Positions 49,361 through 60,507 are shown, numbered from the stretch's first letter. The stretch is 64,000 bases of DNA from Haemonchus contortus (GCA_000469685.2 LS997567.1:20581608-20645607); one strand, 5' to 3'. Numbers and translations: made by a program. The notes: a model not told the origin generated them from the sequence alone.

Positions 49361-50149
49361 AAAACCAAAATAAACAGTATTGATTGACTTCCCATTCCAT
49401 GACTATTTCCTCACCGCGCTCACGTGACATTCACACTCTTCGTCGTGCCTACGTGACTTTCGGAAGGACGCACAAAAGGCATGCAGAAAGGCACGCAAAA
49501 TAACGCTTTATATATGTAGACAGTCGGGACCGCCTGGCTGACTCCGGGCTTCCCTCCTACTTATGACAGAGCTGTGACAAAAGGCAAACAGCGCACTCCT
49601 TTTTGGAACGAATGATACTTTTTGAACACGAAGAGTAAAGGAAAAACTGGGCGTGGAAACGATATTCAAAGTGTGCCAATTCCTATGCCTTTGATTAGAA
49701 CCTGTATGTCTCGAACTGTCGCTGTTGATGTTAAAAATAATGACTCAGCGAAGATTTGACTGGGAGCGTTCAAAGCCTTGAATGGTACTCACAAATATTG
49801 TCGAGTCATAATAGTACCATTATCTATTGTCTTTATGAATGTAGCTCCTTTTCTCTACGGATACATCATTAAATGAGAATCCAAGATTGTTAGCGGCCAG
49901 ATAAGTTTTGCCATGATTAATATCAAAAGAGAGAGAAACCGTGATCCTTCACTGAATTGCAAACTTTGCTGGGTAGCGGTCGTAAGCAAGAAGTGAACCA
50001 GATTTCATCGCCTTATGATTGGTTCCTATCACTGCAATTATTCTTCTTGTCGAATGAAACATATCAAAGAATCAAAGTTAGATCGTAAATAACAAAGACG
50101 CTAAGTTTTGAATGGTGATTGGATCTTGTCCTCTAATGCCTCTTCTATC
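49361..50149. other. Possible family P head, otherwise unassigned
   Basis: CTGACTCCGGGCTTCCCTCC, TACTTATGAC at about 49,538 resembles the head of the 36-kb family P element. The remaining sequence has no recognised gene. Confidence 0.4.
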
Positions 50150-50700
50150 GTGAGTGTTCCCATCCTGCCCCTCTACCCCTATTGATTTTGCTCTCCAAGT
50201 CGGGATCAGGAGTTATGGATTTTTCACTCAAACATTTATTTCGCTCAGCCCCGCCCACTGTGGGCGGAGTCCGGCCTTGCCACCCTCTATTGGTGTTCCC
50301 ATCCTGCCTCGGGTACTGTTACCATATTCGAGTTTTCTAGGTCCACTGAGACAGGAGTTATTATTTTCCACCCAAACATTTATTTCGCGCAATCTCCGCC
50401 CACTGTAGGCGGAGTCTGGTCCTCCTATCTACCGTAAGTGTTCCCATCCTGCCCTGGGTACTCCTGCCAAATTTGAACTTTCTGGGTTCACAGGGAAAGG
50501 GGTTGAAACAATCTGTTCGCGCAAACTCCGCCCCGTGTAGGCGGTGTCCGGTCCTGTCACCCACCGTATGTGTTCCTACCCTGCCGTCTGTGCTCCTACC
50601 AAATTTGAACTACCTAGGTGAACGGGGACAGAAGGTATGAATTTCCGTACAAACAGACAGACAGAAGGACGGACAGACAGGCACGAGCGCTTTATAGGGA
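50150..50700 (+). repeat. Family P tandem repeat, about four units, short microsatellite tail
   Basis: Units contain GCCCACTGTGGGCGGAGTCC (50,258), CCGCCCACTGTAGGCGGAGT (50,396) and CCGCCCCGTGTAGGCGGTGT (50,529), each with GTGTTCCCATCCTGCC and an ACAGGAGTTAT-type box. The last unit ends CAGAAGGTATGAATTTCCGT and continues into CAGACAGACAGAAGGACGGA, a short CAGA/GGAC simple repeat. Confidence 0.85.
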
Positions 50701-51726
50701 GCAAGGATATTTCGTAAGCTATTGTTTAAATCTGTAGTCACATAACTTGACTGACACAGAAACAGACATGCAAATAGACGGGGGACAGAACGTTCACCCA
50801 ATTCTAATAGGACGCGGCAACTTGAGACCATCATGGATAAATTCCAATTGCCATTGGGGGTGTGAGTGTATTTGTCCGTTTGCATATGCACGCAGCGAAT
50901 CGTGACGATTCGAAGACCTTTGCGCCTATTATTGGGATACAATCTACCCACACTTCAAACAGAACCATGAAGTTGGCGTTGCTTTGTGAGTTCTTTAATA
51001 TTTCCGCGATTAGGACTTCCTCACTCTTGCCCATTCTATTCGATCTCCAGACTGAATATCTATGGATTTACAGGTAATAGCCTTTGTTGAAGCAGGTCAC
51101 GCTGCACAAACTGGGTGCCTTGATAGAGGCCTCATAGAACCTCCATAAGATTCATGAAGGTAGTAGCCAGGTGAATAAAATTTCTTCAGTTGATAGTGAT
51201 CGTTCGTTTGATCGCAACCAATAGCAGTAGAAACACCTTTTTGCTGGGTATCTGAACACTGTACGATTATGAGAAGGTAGCACTAATGTATTAGAAAACA
51301 TTCCCGACCGCAGTTCTTGCATATATCTGATCCATAGAATCACCCGTCTCTCTTGTTTTACTGATATCCAGGGTGTTTAAATTTTGTGATGGTGTAATTA
51401 GCAGCTGGGCTAGTGTCGGGGTGTAAGCATTGTTCCACGGTGTCACTACAAAAGCTTTGGTATAGACAAATAAATGTTCAAGTCCCTCAAGCGTTGATCA
51501 AAGCAGGAAGGGTCCAATGTGGAGAAGGTGGCAGATATTTTTTGTCTTTTTACCGCTTCTTGATGTTTCTGAATGCTACCAGTTCTCATCCGGTCAGCTC
51601 CAGAGCCAGGTTAAGCATCATGTAGACTTCTCAGAGTAGATAGCGTAGCTGAGGCATTTGGGAATGTTGATTTCGTTCAACATTCCTCACTGATTAATGT
51701 ACGATTTATATCAGTCCCAATTATTA
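50701..51726. other. No gene recognised
   Basis: Frames at 50,610-51,077 and 51,152-51,625 lack motifs. Confidence 0.5.
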
Positions 51727-52603
51727 GGTTGTTCGGAAAGAAATGCGCGTCGAATTCGTCCATTTATTTCTCTCTTAGTATACATGATTTTTCAAAACAG
51801 TTTTGTCTATTAGAAAGAAATTTTTATTGCGCGTCTTTTGATATATTTTCGTTAATGTCTACTTCAAAGAAAAGAGGTTTAGGGAATGCCTGACCGAAAT
51901 TTTTTTTGCGGATTGCATGTGGTATGACTTCGAGCAAGGCAAATCGGTCGCTGAAACTCATCATCTGAGGTATTTGTCAAAGAAGCTTCGTCAGAAAGCC
52001 AGTGTCGATGATGGTTCCAGCGTTCCAAAAACGGTTATGAAAGGTTAGAGGACCAAGGACATGAGAGTCGGCCTCAAGTCGTCGATAACCAAGTGTAAAA
52101 GTCCGTCATTGAACTGGATCCACGCCAAACCAGTCGAGAATTGGCAACACATTCTGGCTGCTCAAACTCTACCATTCATGAACACGTGCTGTCAATTGGC
52201 AAGACGAACGATGCGGAAAATGGGTATCCCACCGTCGCGTCGCGGATCGGGTCGCGGGTACGAATTGCGAAAATCTTTTTGGAAAAAATTGAGGAGCAGG
52301 GGCTGGGAAGTCTTGCCTCATCCGCCTCACAGCCCAGACCTGGCACCATCCGACTACCATCTGTTCCGGTCGATACAGCACTCCTCGGCCGAGAAAAAGT
52401 TTGAAAACCACGGAGAAGATCAACTCTTGGTGTCCAACTACTTTGAGTCGCAACCGGTCGAGTTCTACAGAAAAGAACTCCAATCTTTGCGTAAATATTA
52501 GCAACAAGTCACTGATTGTGATGGAGATTCTCTTTTGAATGATCTTGTTTAGTTCCGTTAAAAAATTTTTGAAGCTTAAACGCGAGTTTCTTTCCGAACA
52601 ACT
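51727..52603 (+). mobile_element. Mariner transposon, 877 bp, internally deleted
   Basis: Ends GGTTGTTCGGAAAGAAATGC (51,727) and the complementary AAACTCGCG-type end at 52,603 are flanked by TA (51,725-51,726 and 52,604-52,605). The transposase relic first shows the N-terminal DNA-binding part with R-L-E-D-Q-G (52,043), V-I-E-L-D-P-R-Q-T-S-R-E-L-A-T-H-S-G-C-S-N-S-T-I-H-E-H (52,109-52,188). It then passes to E-V-L-P-H-P-P-H-S-P-D-L-A-P-S-D-Y-H-L-F (52,308-52,367), the third acidic box, and the E-F-Y-R-K-E-L tail. The central 130 or so codons with the first two catalytic Asp are missing, so it is about 0.4 kb short of a standard mariner. Frameshifts add to the damage. Confidence 0.92.
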
Positions 52604-52605
52604 TA

Positions 52606-52993
52606 AGAATTCTGATCCTTTTCTCAGTTAGGATGACGGGTGTTGCTCTTCATTATTAATGAAAAGACGCCTCTGCCGCCAAATCCCTCTCTGAAGGCGG
52701 AAAATGAATTGTAGAATTTTTAGTATTTGAGAATTAGCGATTGAATCCAATGCCCGTTTCGAGGTGGTAGGTGACATCAGTGGCAAAGAAACGTATAGAC
52801 TCTGACGATATCGAGTTATTCAAACACAATTCCGCCTATGACTTCAGCGTAGACGCCGTTCTCGTGAGGACAATCGATAATGGCTCAGTCTGCGCAACGC
52901 CATTCTACATTTGATTTGTGTGAGCGTTCCTCATGGGAGGAGCGACTGTTGTTGACACCACTCGACGTTTCTTATGTTCGTTCTTCCTCCCTT
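52606..52993. other. No gene recognised
   Basis: Unassigned spacer between the mariner and the foldback element. Confidence 0.5.
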
Positions 52994-54907
52994 ACAAGGA
53001 AGGTCTTTCAGGGCGTGGGACGCTTTTTGAAAATGGTTTTTTGCATGGTATAGGGGCATGAGCACTGAGTATAAAACTGTGGTCCATTTCCGCTAAATGG
53101 CCTTCTGAATGCCAAAAAACGACTGAAAACGATTTTGTCAGGAATCGCTGTTTTAACCCATTCAGCGTCGTTTGTTTCATTCATGGCGTCGACTGTGCGT
53201 ACAGTGGAAGGCGCCAGTTGACTGCGCATCGAAAATAACGTGAAAGGTAGCCGAAAAAGGGGGCCACATTTTGAAAAGTGCGGGGAAGTTTCATATAGGC
53301 TCTCCACGGTTAAGCTGCCAGCAGCGTTGGATGCTGTGGTGGAGAGCGGTGTGGACCTCCAGGAAAGACGACTAGGATGGGTTGATGGTTCAGATCCCTG
53401 GGGCTTCGCCGTTTTTGCATTTTATGCTGCCACCTCCTGATTGGCTCCATATTGCACCAGGGCCAAAGCAAGGGCCTGACTGGTCATGGTCGTGACCAGG
53501 ACCAGCCAGGCACACCTCTACAAACCGTTAGAATTTGTTGTGTGGAGCGCTATCAGTGGAGGAGCTTCCAGGCTTCACACTCCCAGGAGTATGAAGGTGC
53601 CTCTTAAATTCACACTAAATAAGTATTGTAATGGGGGGTCCGAACCCTGTAATATGGTTCCTATTTAATGGGAGCTGTCCGTTCGTCAATGCACGTTCGT
53701 CAATGCAAAGAAAACAGGATTCCCGATTCCCACCTTCCTCTAGGCGTCCACCGCGGACTCCTGTAGGACAACGAATCAGCTCTCTTTCAACTCGTCTTCT
53801 TGCTGAAGCATCCATGAGCATTAGGCTTGATATTAAAAGCTGTCAGCCCTAAAGGAAATCATACTAGCGCCGGATCACTGGATGATGACTAGATGAAGGG
53901 TTTCGGCGGTACCCGTCCCCAACGACACGAACAAGAAGGACATCGCTGAAGTCGAGGTGACTGCAGAAGATGAGTGACTGATCGTGAGGAGAGAAGGAAA
54001 TGGAGATGACCAACCAGAACTGTGGACAAAAACCCTTCAACGGCGCGAGATCAACGGTAGGGTAGAAAACGGTGAAATCATCGGAATTAGATGAGCCTTT
54101 CATCAGTTTTGAAGGAATTCGGTCGGAATAAAACAACAATCAAACCATTACTGTACAAATCATTCATAGAATTGTATGGACTGTGCAATATCCATACAAT
54201 ATCTGGAGACCAGATGATATGATGTCGAGTTTTTTGACTACAAACTACGTGAGGAAGTTGAGGGGGGGGGTAGGAAAGGAGGACTCGGAGGTAGGAACGG
54301 AGGACTGGGAGTGTTGAGCCTGAAAGCTCCTTCACTGATCACTGATAGTGCTCCACACAACAAATTCTAACGGCTCGTAGAGGTTATGTGCCTGGCTGGT
54401 CTTGGTCACGACCATGACCAGTCAGGCACTTGCTTTGGCCCTGGTGCAATATGGAGCCAATCAGGAGGTGGCAGCATAAAATACAAAAACGGCGAAGCCC
54501 CAGGGATCCGAACCATCAACCCATCCTAGTCGTCCTTCCTCGAGATCCACACCGCTATTCACCACACCATCCGACGCTGCTGTCAGCTTAACCGTGGAGA
54601 GCCTATATGAAACTTCCCCGCACTTTTCAAAATGTGGCCCCCTTTTTCGGCTACCTTTCACGTTATTTTCAATGCGCAGTCAACTGGCGCCTTCTACTGT
54701 ACGCACAGTCGACGCCATGAATGAAACAAACGACGCTGAATGGGTTAAAACAGCGATTCCTGACAAAATCGTTTTCAGTCGTTTTTTGGCATTCAGAAGG
54801 CCATTTAGCGGAAATGGACCATAGTTTTATACTCAGTGCTCATGCCCCTATACCATGCAAAAAACCATTTTCAAAAAGCGTCCCACGCCCTGAAAGACCT
54901 TCCTTGT
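52994..54907. repeat. Foldback element, 1.9 kb, about 600-bp near-identical arms
   Basis: The left arm 52,994-53,587 and right arm 54,308-54,907 are inverted copies from the terminal ACAAGGAAGGTCTTTCAGGG through to AACACTCCCAG at the inner edge, with only scattered differences. Each arm contains a segment ending GGGTTGATGGTTCAGATCCC, which resembles a polymerase III B box, and a GCTGTGGTGGAGAGCGG stretch before it. The 720-bp spacer has no recognised gene; a minus-strand 92-codon frame (54,139-53,864) has no motif. A target duplication is not obvious. It could be a foldback transposon or a recent inverted duplication of a repeat. Confidence 0.88.
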
Positions 54908-55829
54908 TAGAGGCACAGTTCACGGGTCTCCGTATACCACAGATTGGTAAACGGCCTAGATAGGGCATTGTAAGGGCTCAGATATTGTATCGACCTAATG
55001 CTATACCCATAATGACGAGTTTCAACGGTGTTGTAGAGGGTGCATCAGCTCAAAAGACACCTGTGTTTGAGATTCAAAGAAGTAGGCGTGGCTAATCAGA
55101 CAATGGAAGGCAGTTTTGAACATTCTTTTCTTGAGCTAGTTATTTCTTTACGCTACTGATATACTCATGAGGGCGAGTTCCAACGGTGTTGCCGAGAGTG
55201 CGCAACGAGTGAAATCTTGTCTAACTACTCCCTGTATGCCAATCCCGTCATGGTGATTTTGCAAAACCTCTAATTCCACTACTTCAGAAACCCTTGCTTT
55301 TGACGGAGTCGACGGACTTTCTCGCTTTCTTCATAACCAACGCAATATTCTATACCAACACCTCCGCTTTTCAACCTGAAAAGGGGACCTCAAAATTATG
55401 AAAAGTGTGCCTCTGAATATTTGCACCCGTTTTTGAAATTACGCATAGACAAGAGGATGCCCTGCGCTCTGCAAATGTTGTTTGAGGTCTTGATGAACTT
55501 CGGCGACGACTTTTCCCCTCACGAAGCGTACTCTGAAAATTTTCGTCGATTATAGCTGCTCTACTCTTCAGCCTTGGAACATTTTTTCAGTAGCCGTGGC
55601 GAGAAAAGTGGGCAGTGATGTATTCGCTCACAATCAAACCAGTATTGTTCCGATCAGCATCTTTCCTTTTTCACAATCCCTTCAAATTTCTGCCTACTTT
55701 TGAATGAGTGACCTAAAACAAAATCGCCTCAGGAAAATCTTTTCCGAAGTAAAGCCATCGCCTAGTATCCTCCATATGTGACTTTTGCCATCTCACAATT
55801 GAAGTAGCGCTCTAGCTAGAGAAATAGGC
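54908..55829. other. No gene recognised; weak internal duplication
   Basis: GACGAGTTTCAACGGTGTTG (55,016) is echoed by GGCGAGTTCCAACGGTGTTG (55,172), each followed by a similar GAGxGTGCxxCA stretch, so a diverged repeat of period about 156 bp is present. Confidence 0.5.
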
Positions 55830-56141
55830 AAACATTTTTACGTAGACAACATCCTTCTCGGAGCTTCTAGCGTATTAGGAAGAGTTAACTACTGTATTTA
55901 CAGAGATAGGAACGAATCTTATGAAGTGGATTTCGAACTCGACCGGAAAGGCAAAGACATCCCCATACGGAAGGTCACAAAAGATGTTATTAAAGTGGTT
56001 GGAGCAAGAATAACACTAAACCGGAGAGTTCACAGAAAACTATACCAAGCTCCGAATCAAATGGATTTTCAGAAGTACGTTTCTAAAACACGGCAACTCG
56101 AACAAAAGAGACATTGTCAGTTAATAGCACTCTATAAGTGA
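55830..56141 (+). pseudogene. Possible BEL/Pao-like reverse transcriptase fragment or unknown coding relic
   Basis: A frame containing H-F-Y-V-D-N-I-L-L-G-A-S-S (55,833 onward) runs open for about 100 codons through V-D-F-E-L-D-R-K-G-K-D-I-P-I-R-K-V to a stop at 56,139-56,141. Y-V-D-N-x-L-x-G-A is the catalytic signature of BEL/Pao LTR retrotransposons. What follows does not obviously continue that family, so the match may be short chance similarity or a deleted copy. No LTRs were identified. Confidence 0.33.
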
Positions 56142-56302
56142 CCACGAGGAACAGCAGCACCGGTCACCAGCGTGCTAAGCGTCGAGCTTAGCGCTCAGCC
56201 GGTACGAAGATTTGTTTTCCACTGTGGAGATTTATTCGCGTATTTTTTTATTCGCACTCAGGTGTTCGGTGTTCATTTGTGCCATGCCGTTTCCTTCCTC
56301 AG

Positions 56303-57503
56303 GCGCATCTATTCACGCTGGGACCTATATTTGCCCAAACGTAGAAGATGGAGACTTTGATCTTTTCAATTGTGTTACGAAACTTCTCATCGCCATATAT
56401 CCCCTTAACATTGAATTTGGTACGGAGAACAATCTGGCGCTAGATATTTTTGACTGTGAGAACTGTGATATTTCTTCTGCAATCCAACGGGTGGCATGAA
56501 CAGCCACGTCACAGTGGTAAAAATCAAGAAACAATAGCTATATTGTTGAATAAATGGTCGAAGCTCTTAAGCAGTCTCCGACACTCTACGGGATCCATAT
56601 AGGAAACAAAAGCGGGTCCCTGGTGGCCAGCGGCACAGAAGGTTGTTTGACCATCAACGAACCTCCGCCAAAGTACGACGCACAAAAACAAATGACGACT
56701 TGCGCGGGTTATTCCAACTGCTATCAGGTCCGCCCAGATTCAACTCTTTTTGTCGCTCCATCACTTCATAGAGTGAAGGGAGTTTTATAAACAGACGGGG
56801 CTGCGTGGCGTGGAGGAAGGATTGAGAATTAAGGTCACAGTGGACCGATCTAAACTTCATCGTTGTAAGGTTCAGTCGTAACCCGATTCCGATATCACAC
56901 AAGTGGTGGCACTCCACCAGCATTCGTTCCGCCTGCTCGACGTTAGCTGCTATAAGCACGATATCGTTTTCGAAGCAGAATGGCGTGAGTAAAGACAGCC
57001 AACCTTCAAGTCATGTCTTCCTATTCCAATTGACGCATGGTGCTCTCGCAAGCGACGCTGAAGAACTTAAGAACGGCAGTGACTCCTCTCAAAAGTGGGA
57101 AAATCTATTAGTGAAGTTATCTTTAGCTCACAAAGCATCTATACAATTTGTTCCGTCGTCAAAGAAGAGATATTAAGGCTTTGGGTTATCGAAAGACCTG
57201 GGCCTAGCCTAACAGCCTTGGGCTTTGGTTACATATGTTGTCTCGAGAGCACCAAAGGCCTCTTCAATTCCATGAATGTAGGACATAACAACATCGTTCA
57301 CTTTCGCGATGTGCTAATAGCCTTGTGACAGTGTGGAAGTGATGATTGTACTGAACATTCTTTGAAACTCTGCTTACTCGCATGTCTGTCCTTCATCAAG
57401 CATACTGTCAATACTGTTGAGGATGGCTTGTGCGGAAAGTTAATAAAAAACAGACGGCAGGCAGATTGTCTATATCGTCTAGATCTCCGCAACAGAATCC
57501 TAA
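56303..57503 (+). CDS. Candidate three-exon gene, cysteine-rich protein, unidentified
   Basis: Exon 1 starts after a strong acceptor, TTCCTTCCTCAG, at 56,302 and runs to 56,490: G-T-Y-I-C-P-N-V-E-D-G-D-F-D-L-F-N-C ... D-C-E-N-C-D-I-S-S-A-I-Q-R. Exon 2 is 56,575-56,727 after CTCTTAAGCAG: S-P-T-L-Y-G-I-H-I-G ... C-A-G-Y-S-N-C-Y-Q. Exon 3 starts at 57,332 after TTGTGACAG: C-G-S-D-D-C-T-E-H-S-L-K-L-C-L-L-A-C, then a further C-G-K-L and D-C-L-Y-R. It ends at about 57,503 before GTGTGA. All joins are phase 0. The second intron (604 nt) contains an antisense RTE fragment. The Cys spacing suggests a secreted disulphide-bonded domain, but I cannot name the family. The exon 1 donor (GTGGCA) is weak. 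Confidence 0.4.
56730..56985 (-). mobile_element. RTE reverse transcriptase fragment, antisense, in a candidate intron
   Basis: Minus-strand reading gives F-C-F-E-N-D-I-V-L-I-A-A-N-V-E-Q-A-E-R-M-L-V-E and then R-L-N-L-T-T-M-K-F, which is the RTE subfamily A catalytic box and the sequence after it. The box itself reads F-E-N-D (56,963-56,974) instead of F-A-D-D. Similarity fades below about 56,855. Confidence 0.7.
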
Positions 57504-57534
57504 GTGTGATTTCGAACACCTCACCCTTATGGAG

Positions 57535-57694
57535 CTCTACTTGGTGAGCGCCCCAGGGGGTCTATATCCTTGTTCGATTGAAGCCCTCCAGATGTTCCTT
57601 GACCCTAACGCACAGGGGTTAGGGCCAAGGAACATCTGGAGGGCTTCAATCGAGCAAGGATGAAGACCACCCTTTGGGTGCTCACTGAGTAGAG
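57535..57694. repeat. Palindrome, 75-bp arms, 8-base loop
   Basis: The left arm (57,535-57,609) with GAAGCCCTCCAGATGTTCCT pairs with the right arm (57,618-57,694) carrying AGGAACATCTGGAGGGCTTC, around GCACAGGG. The central 40 bp of each arm are perfectly paired apart from one or two changes. The outer parts pair more loosely (TGGTGAGCGCC with GGGTGCTCACT). Confidence 0.9.
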
Positions 57695-59810
57695 ACCCAC
57701 AGAGGTGCGGCGCCAGGTCCTCAAAAAAAGGGAAGGACGAGTGCCTAGCTAGCTAGTGAGTTCGGTCCTTTTCTGAACTCTGTGTTCGTTGTCCGCCCCC
57801 GGTATCACGGCGAGTGGGACAGGGCATATCATCTAAAGCTACCCTCAAGTCCCTATGGGTCAGTTCAGCGGCGATCGTTCAAACGACCGGTTGTTTCTTG
57901 ACGTGGGTTAAATGTGCTTGGTGTTATCATGCCCTTTCGAGAACATTAGATCTTGGGAACAGGTTTCTGAGATTTAATTGTTGAATGAGGGATGGATGGC
58001 GGTAATCTTAAGGTACCCAGACTCTGAAGAAAGCGATAACGCCGATGCATAGGCTGGTAAGAGCCTATTTATTATCCTGGTTACAGGTTCTATAGAAAAG
58101 GCTTATAAAATTAATTCATAGCCACGCCAAGATTCACTGCGAGTCGAACATGGATACTTATGAGAAGTAGTGTATTTCAGAGTACGTTCTCGGCCACGTG
58201 TTCTATGAAATTAAACGGAGCGCCCTGCTGCAACTTAACTGCAACTTCTAAAAAGCTATTGGATGGAAGCGTCTACTTTGCTCAAACGCAAGGCACAGGG
58301 TACGAGCATTGGAAGATACCTTTCTAGAAATGGCGTACCGAGCTTTTCTCAACCACCACTCTTTTTCATCATGGATACCATTTTACGAGCTCTTCAGAGT
58401 CCAGTTCTGCGGATCGTACTTCATGCTTATGACGAATCTGAGTGCAATGCTTGTGTGTGAAACAAAGATGCAGTAGAGCAAAAGTGTAAACTTGGTCCAA
58501 CTTCACGACAATTTTGGGCTTTCCAGTTTTTGATGAATGATGGAAGTAGTAGTCCAGAGTAGGGCAAAAAAAAGACGAAAGGAATGCGAAGATCGGTGTA
58601 TGTAGAGAAATGTAAGGCTTTGAAAAAATAGTAAAACTAGGGGTTAAACGAGAATGTGTCGACAGAGGTTACATGGAATCGATTCTGGACGAACTATTCA
58701 AATGTATGCGCCATTGCATAAGCTGGCTGTAGCAGGTGGCCTGCGTGTAGGGTGAAGATCCCGTGCGAATGGAGCAACGTCTACAGCATTTACAACGCTT
58801 AATATTCCGTCCGCTTTGGATGTATACGTCGACTAAGCCAGTTTTGTAGCCCTAATTATGCCCTATCTTACCCTTTTTAGACGCGACAGCGCTCTCTAGG
58901 CCATAGTTGGGAACCATAGGTTTACAAAATGAAGAGATCTCAAAAATCATTCACATCGTAAACTGTGCCATCAAAGGATTTTCGATCTTAACTCGTGATT
59001 GCGTCCATTTCGCATACATAGCGTGCGATTTCGTAGTTTGTTCATTATGTTTCACAAGTTCTGCAGTCTGTTTCGTAAATGTGAACCTCATTTTAATCGT
59101 AAACCTCATTCATGAGCATTGCCATAATTTTGCACCATTGCTTTCAGAACTTTGTATTCAGAAATGGGTCTTCCATATGCCTTTCAATTCCATTCACACA
59201 AGCAGAAATCTCAACAAACCCACTCAGGAAGTGAATTTCATGAAATAATTACCCTAAAGTACCAGCACCGCTACTATTATATTACCAATCAGTGATTGCT
59301 TCTCGACCCAAGCGAAGCGTGTGGCTTATCATTCTCCTGAAGATTCCAGTCTTCGACTGAATACAGTCAGCTTCTACCTGAACTCAATCTCGGTCATTGA
59401 CGTGTTTTAGGAGAATCTATCAGCTCTGGCAAACACGATTTGCTTTCCGTCTCGCGCGTTGCGCATAATACTTTCACTCTGAGGAAATACTCTCGATGAG
59501 ATTCGGAAATGGCGACTATGATGGCAGAAACAAATCGCAGTGACCTCTGTTCTCGTATCTAACCCTCATCTTTTAAAATTTGTGGGACCGAACATGGTCG
59601 TCACTATGACAGCCGTCCTGATGCCTTACTCCTCGAGATTCAGAAATAGCATTGAAAATCTTGCAAAAATGTCCCGTGCCTTGACGCATAGCAGATCGGG
59701 TCATAGACTGTTCGTGGAGCCAGAAGGAGATGTTTCTCTTCTATTGCACTGACGCCAAATGCACTGCTAGCGTTTCTCTCGGTGATCGGCCTTATCTCGC
59801 TCGCATTTAA
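57695..59810. other. No gene firmly recognised
   Basis: A GC-richer stretch (57,700-58,060) follows the palindrome. Frames at 58,263-58,460 and 58,907-59,248 show no motif. One frame near 58,260 reads K-L-L-D-G-S-V-Y-F-A-Q-T-Q-G-T-G-Y, which looks protein-like but is only about 28 codons long before a stop. Confidence 0.4.
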
Positions 59811-60473
59811 AGGCACCATTCACAATTTTGGGTAATCCAGGTTATGATGAAAAATGGAAGACAAGATCGAAACTAGTGCGACTGAGGTGAAGAAACTGCG
59901 TGCATCGGTGTTTCCAAAGTGAGAAAAAGGCTTCGAAAATGTTGAAAAGGGGGCTAGACGAGAACGAAACCAGAAAAATGAAGAAGAATGGGGTGTCCGG
60001 ACGAGCTAAGCAGTGTGTTTCACTGCGCGCGTGTGGATCCTGGTGCGAATAAGAGACAACGGCAAGAAAAAATTCATTCACTTATAAGCATAAATAAACT
60101 TAAAAACCCTAGTGACAGCAAAAGTAGCTCACCTTTTTTAGCCTCTAGGAGTGGGAAATTAAATAAGGGATCGCGGCAGCAAGAAGAAAAACAGTGGAAA
60201 AAGAATAGGAGAAAAACGTCTCCCCATCACTCGGCGATTAGCTGATTGTGCGTGGGTCCTAGAACGAATAATAGCAATCTGTATTGTCTTAACACTCGTC
60301 TAACTTGACACCGATCGAGGGGCGGGAACGCGAACTACGGCAACAACGGGGCTGCCGCTATGCCATGGACGTCGAGATTGGGGGAGTGAGGGGGTCCCTT
60401 CTACAACCCATGGGGGCCGCTGAGTATTAATAAGGTAAGAACTCAATAACTTTTTTTATCGTGAACGGTGCCT
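59811..60473 (+). mobile_element. TIR element family M, copy 2, TTAA target duplication
   Basis: The left end AGGCACCATTCACAATTTTG follows TTAA (59,807-59,810). The right end TATCGTGAACGGTGCCT is followed by TTAA (60,474-60,477). Internal blocks match copies 1 and 3. No transposase is found. A TTAA duplication is typical of piggyBac-type insertion, which suggests mobilisation by such a transposase elsewhere in the genome; this is inference from one copy with clean flanks. Confidence 0.85.
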
Positions 60474-60507
60474 TTAAGCGCCGAACTCAACTCTGTTAAA
60501 TGCAGGA

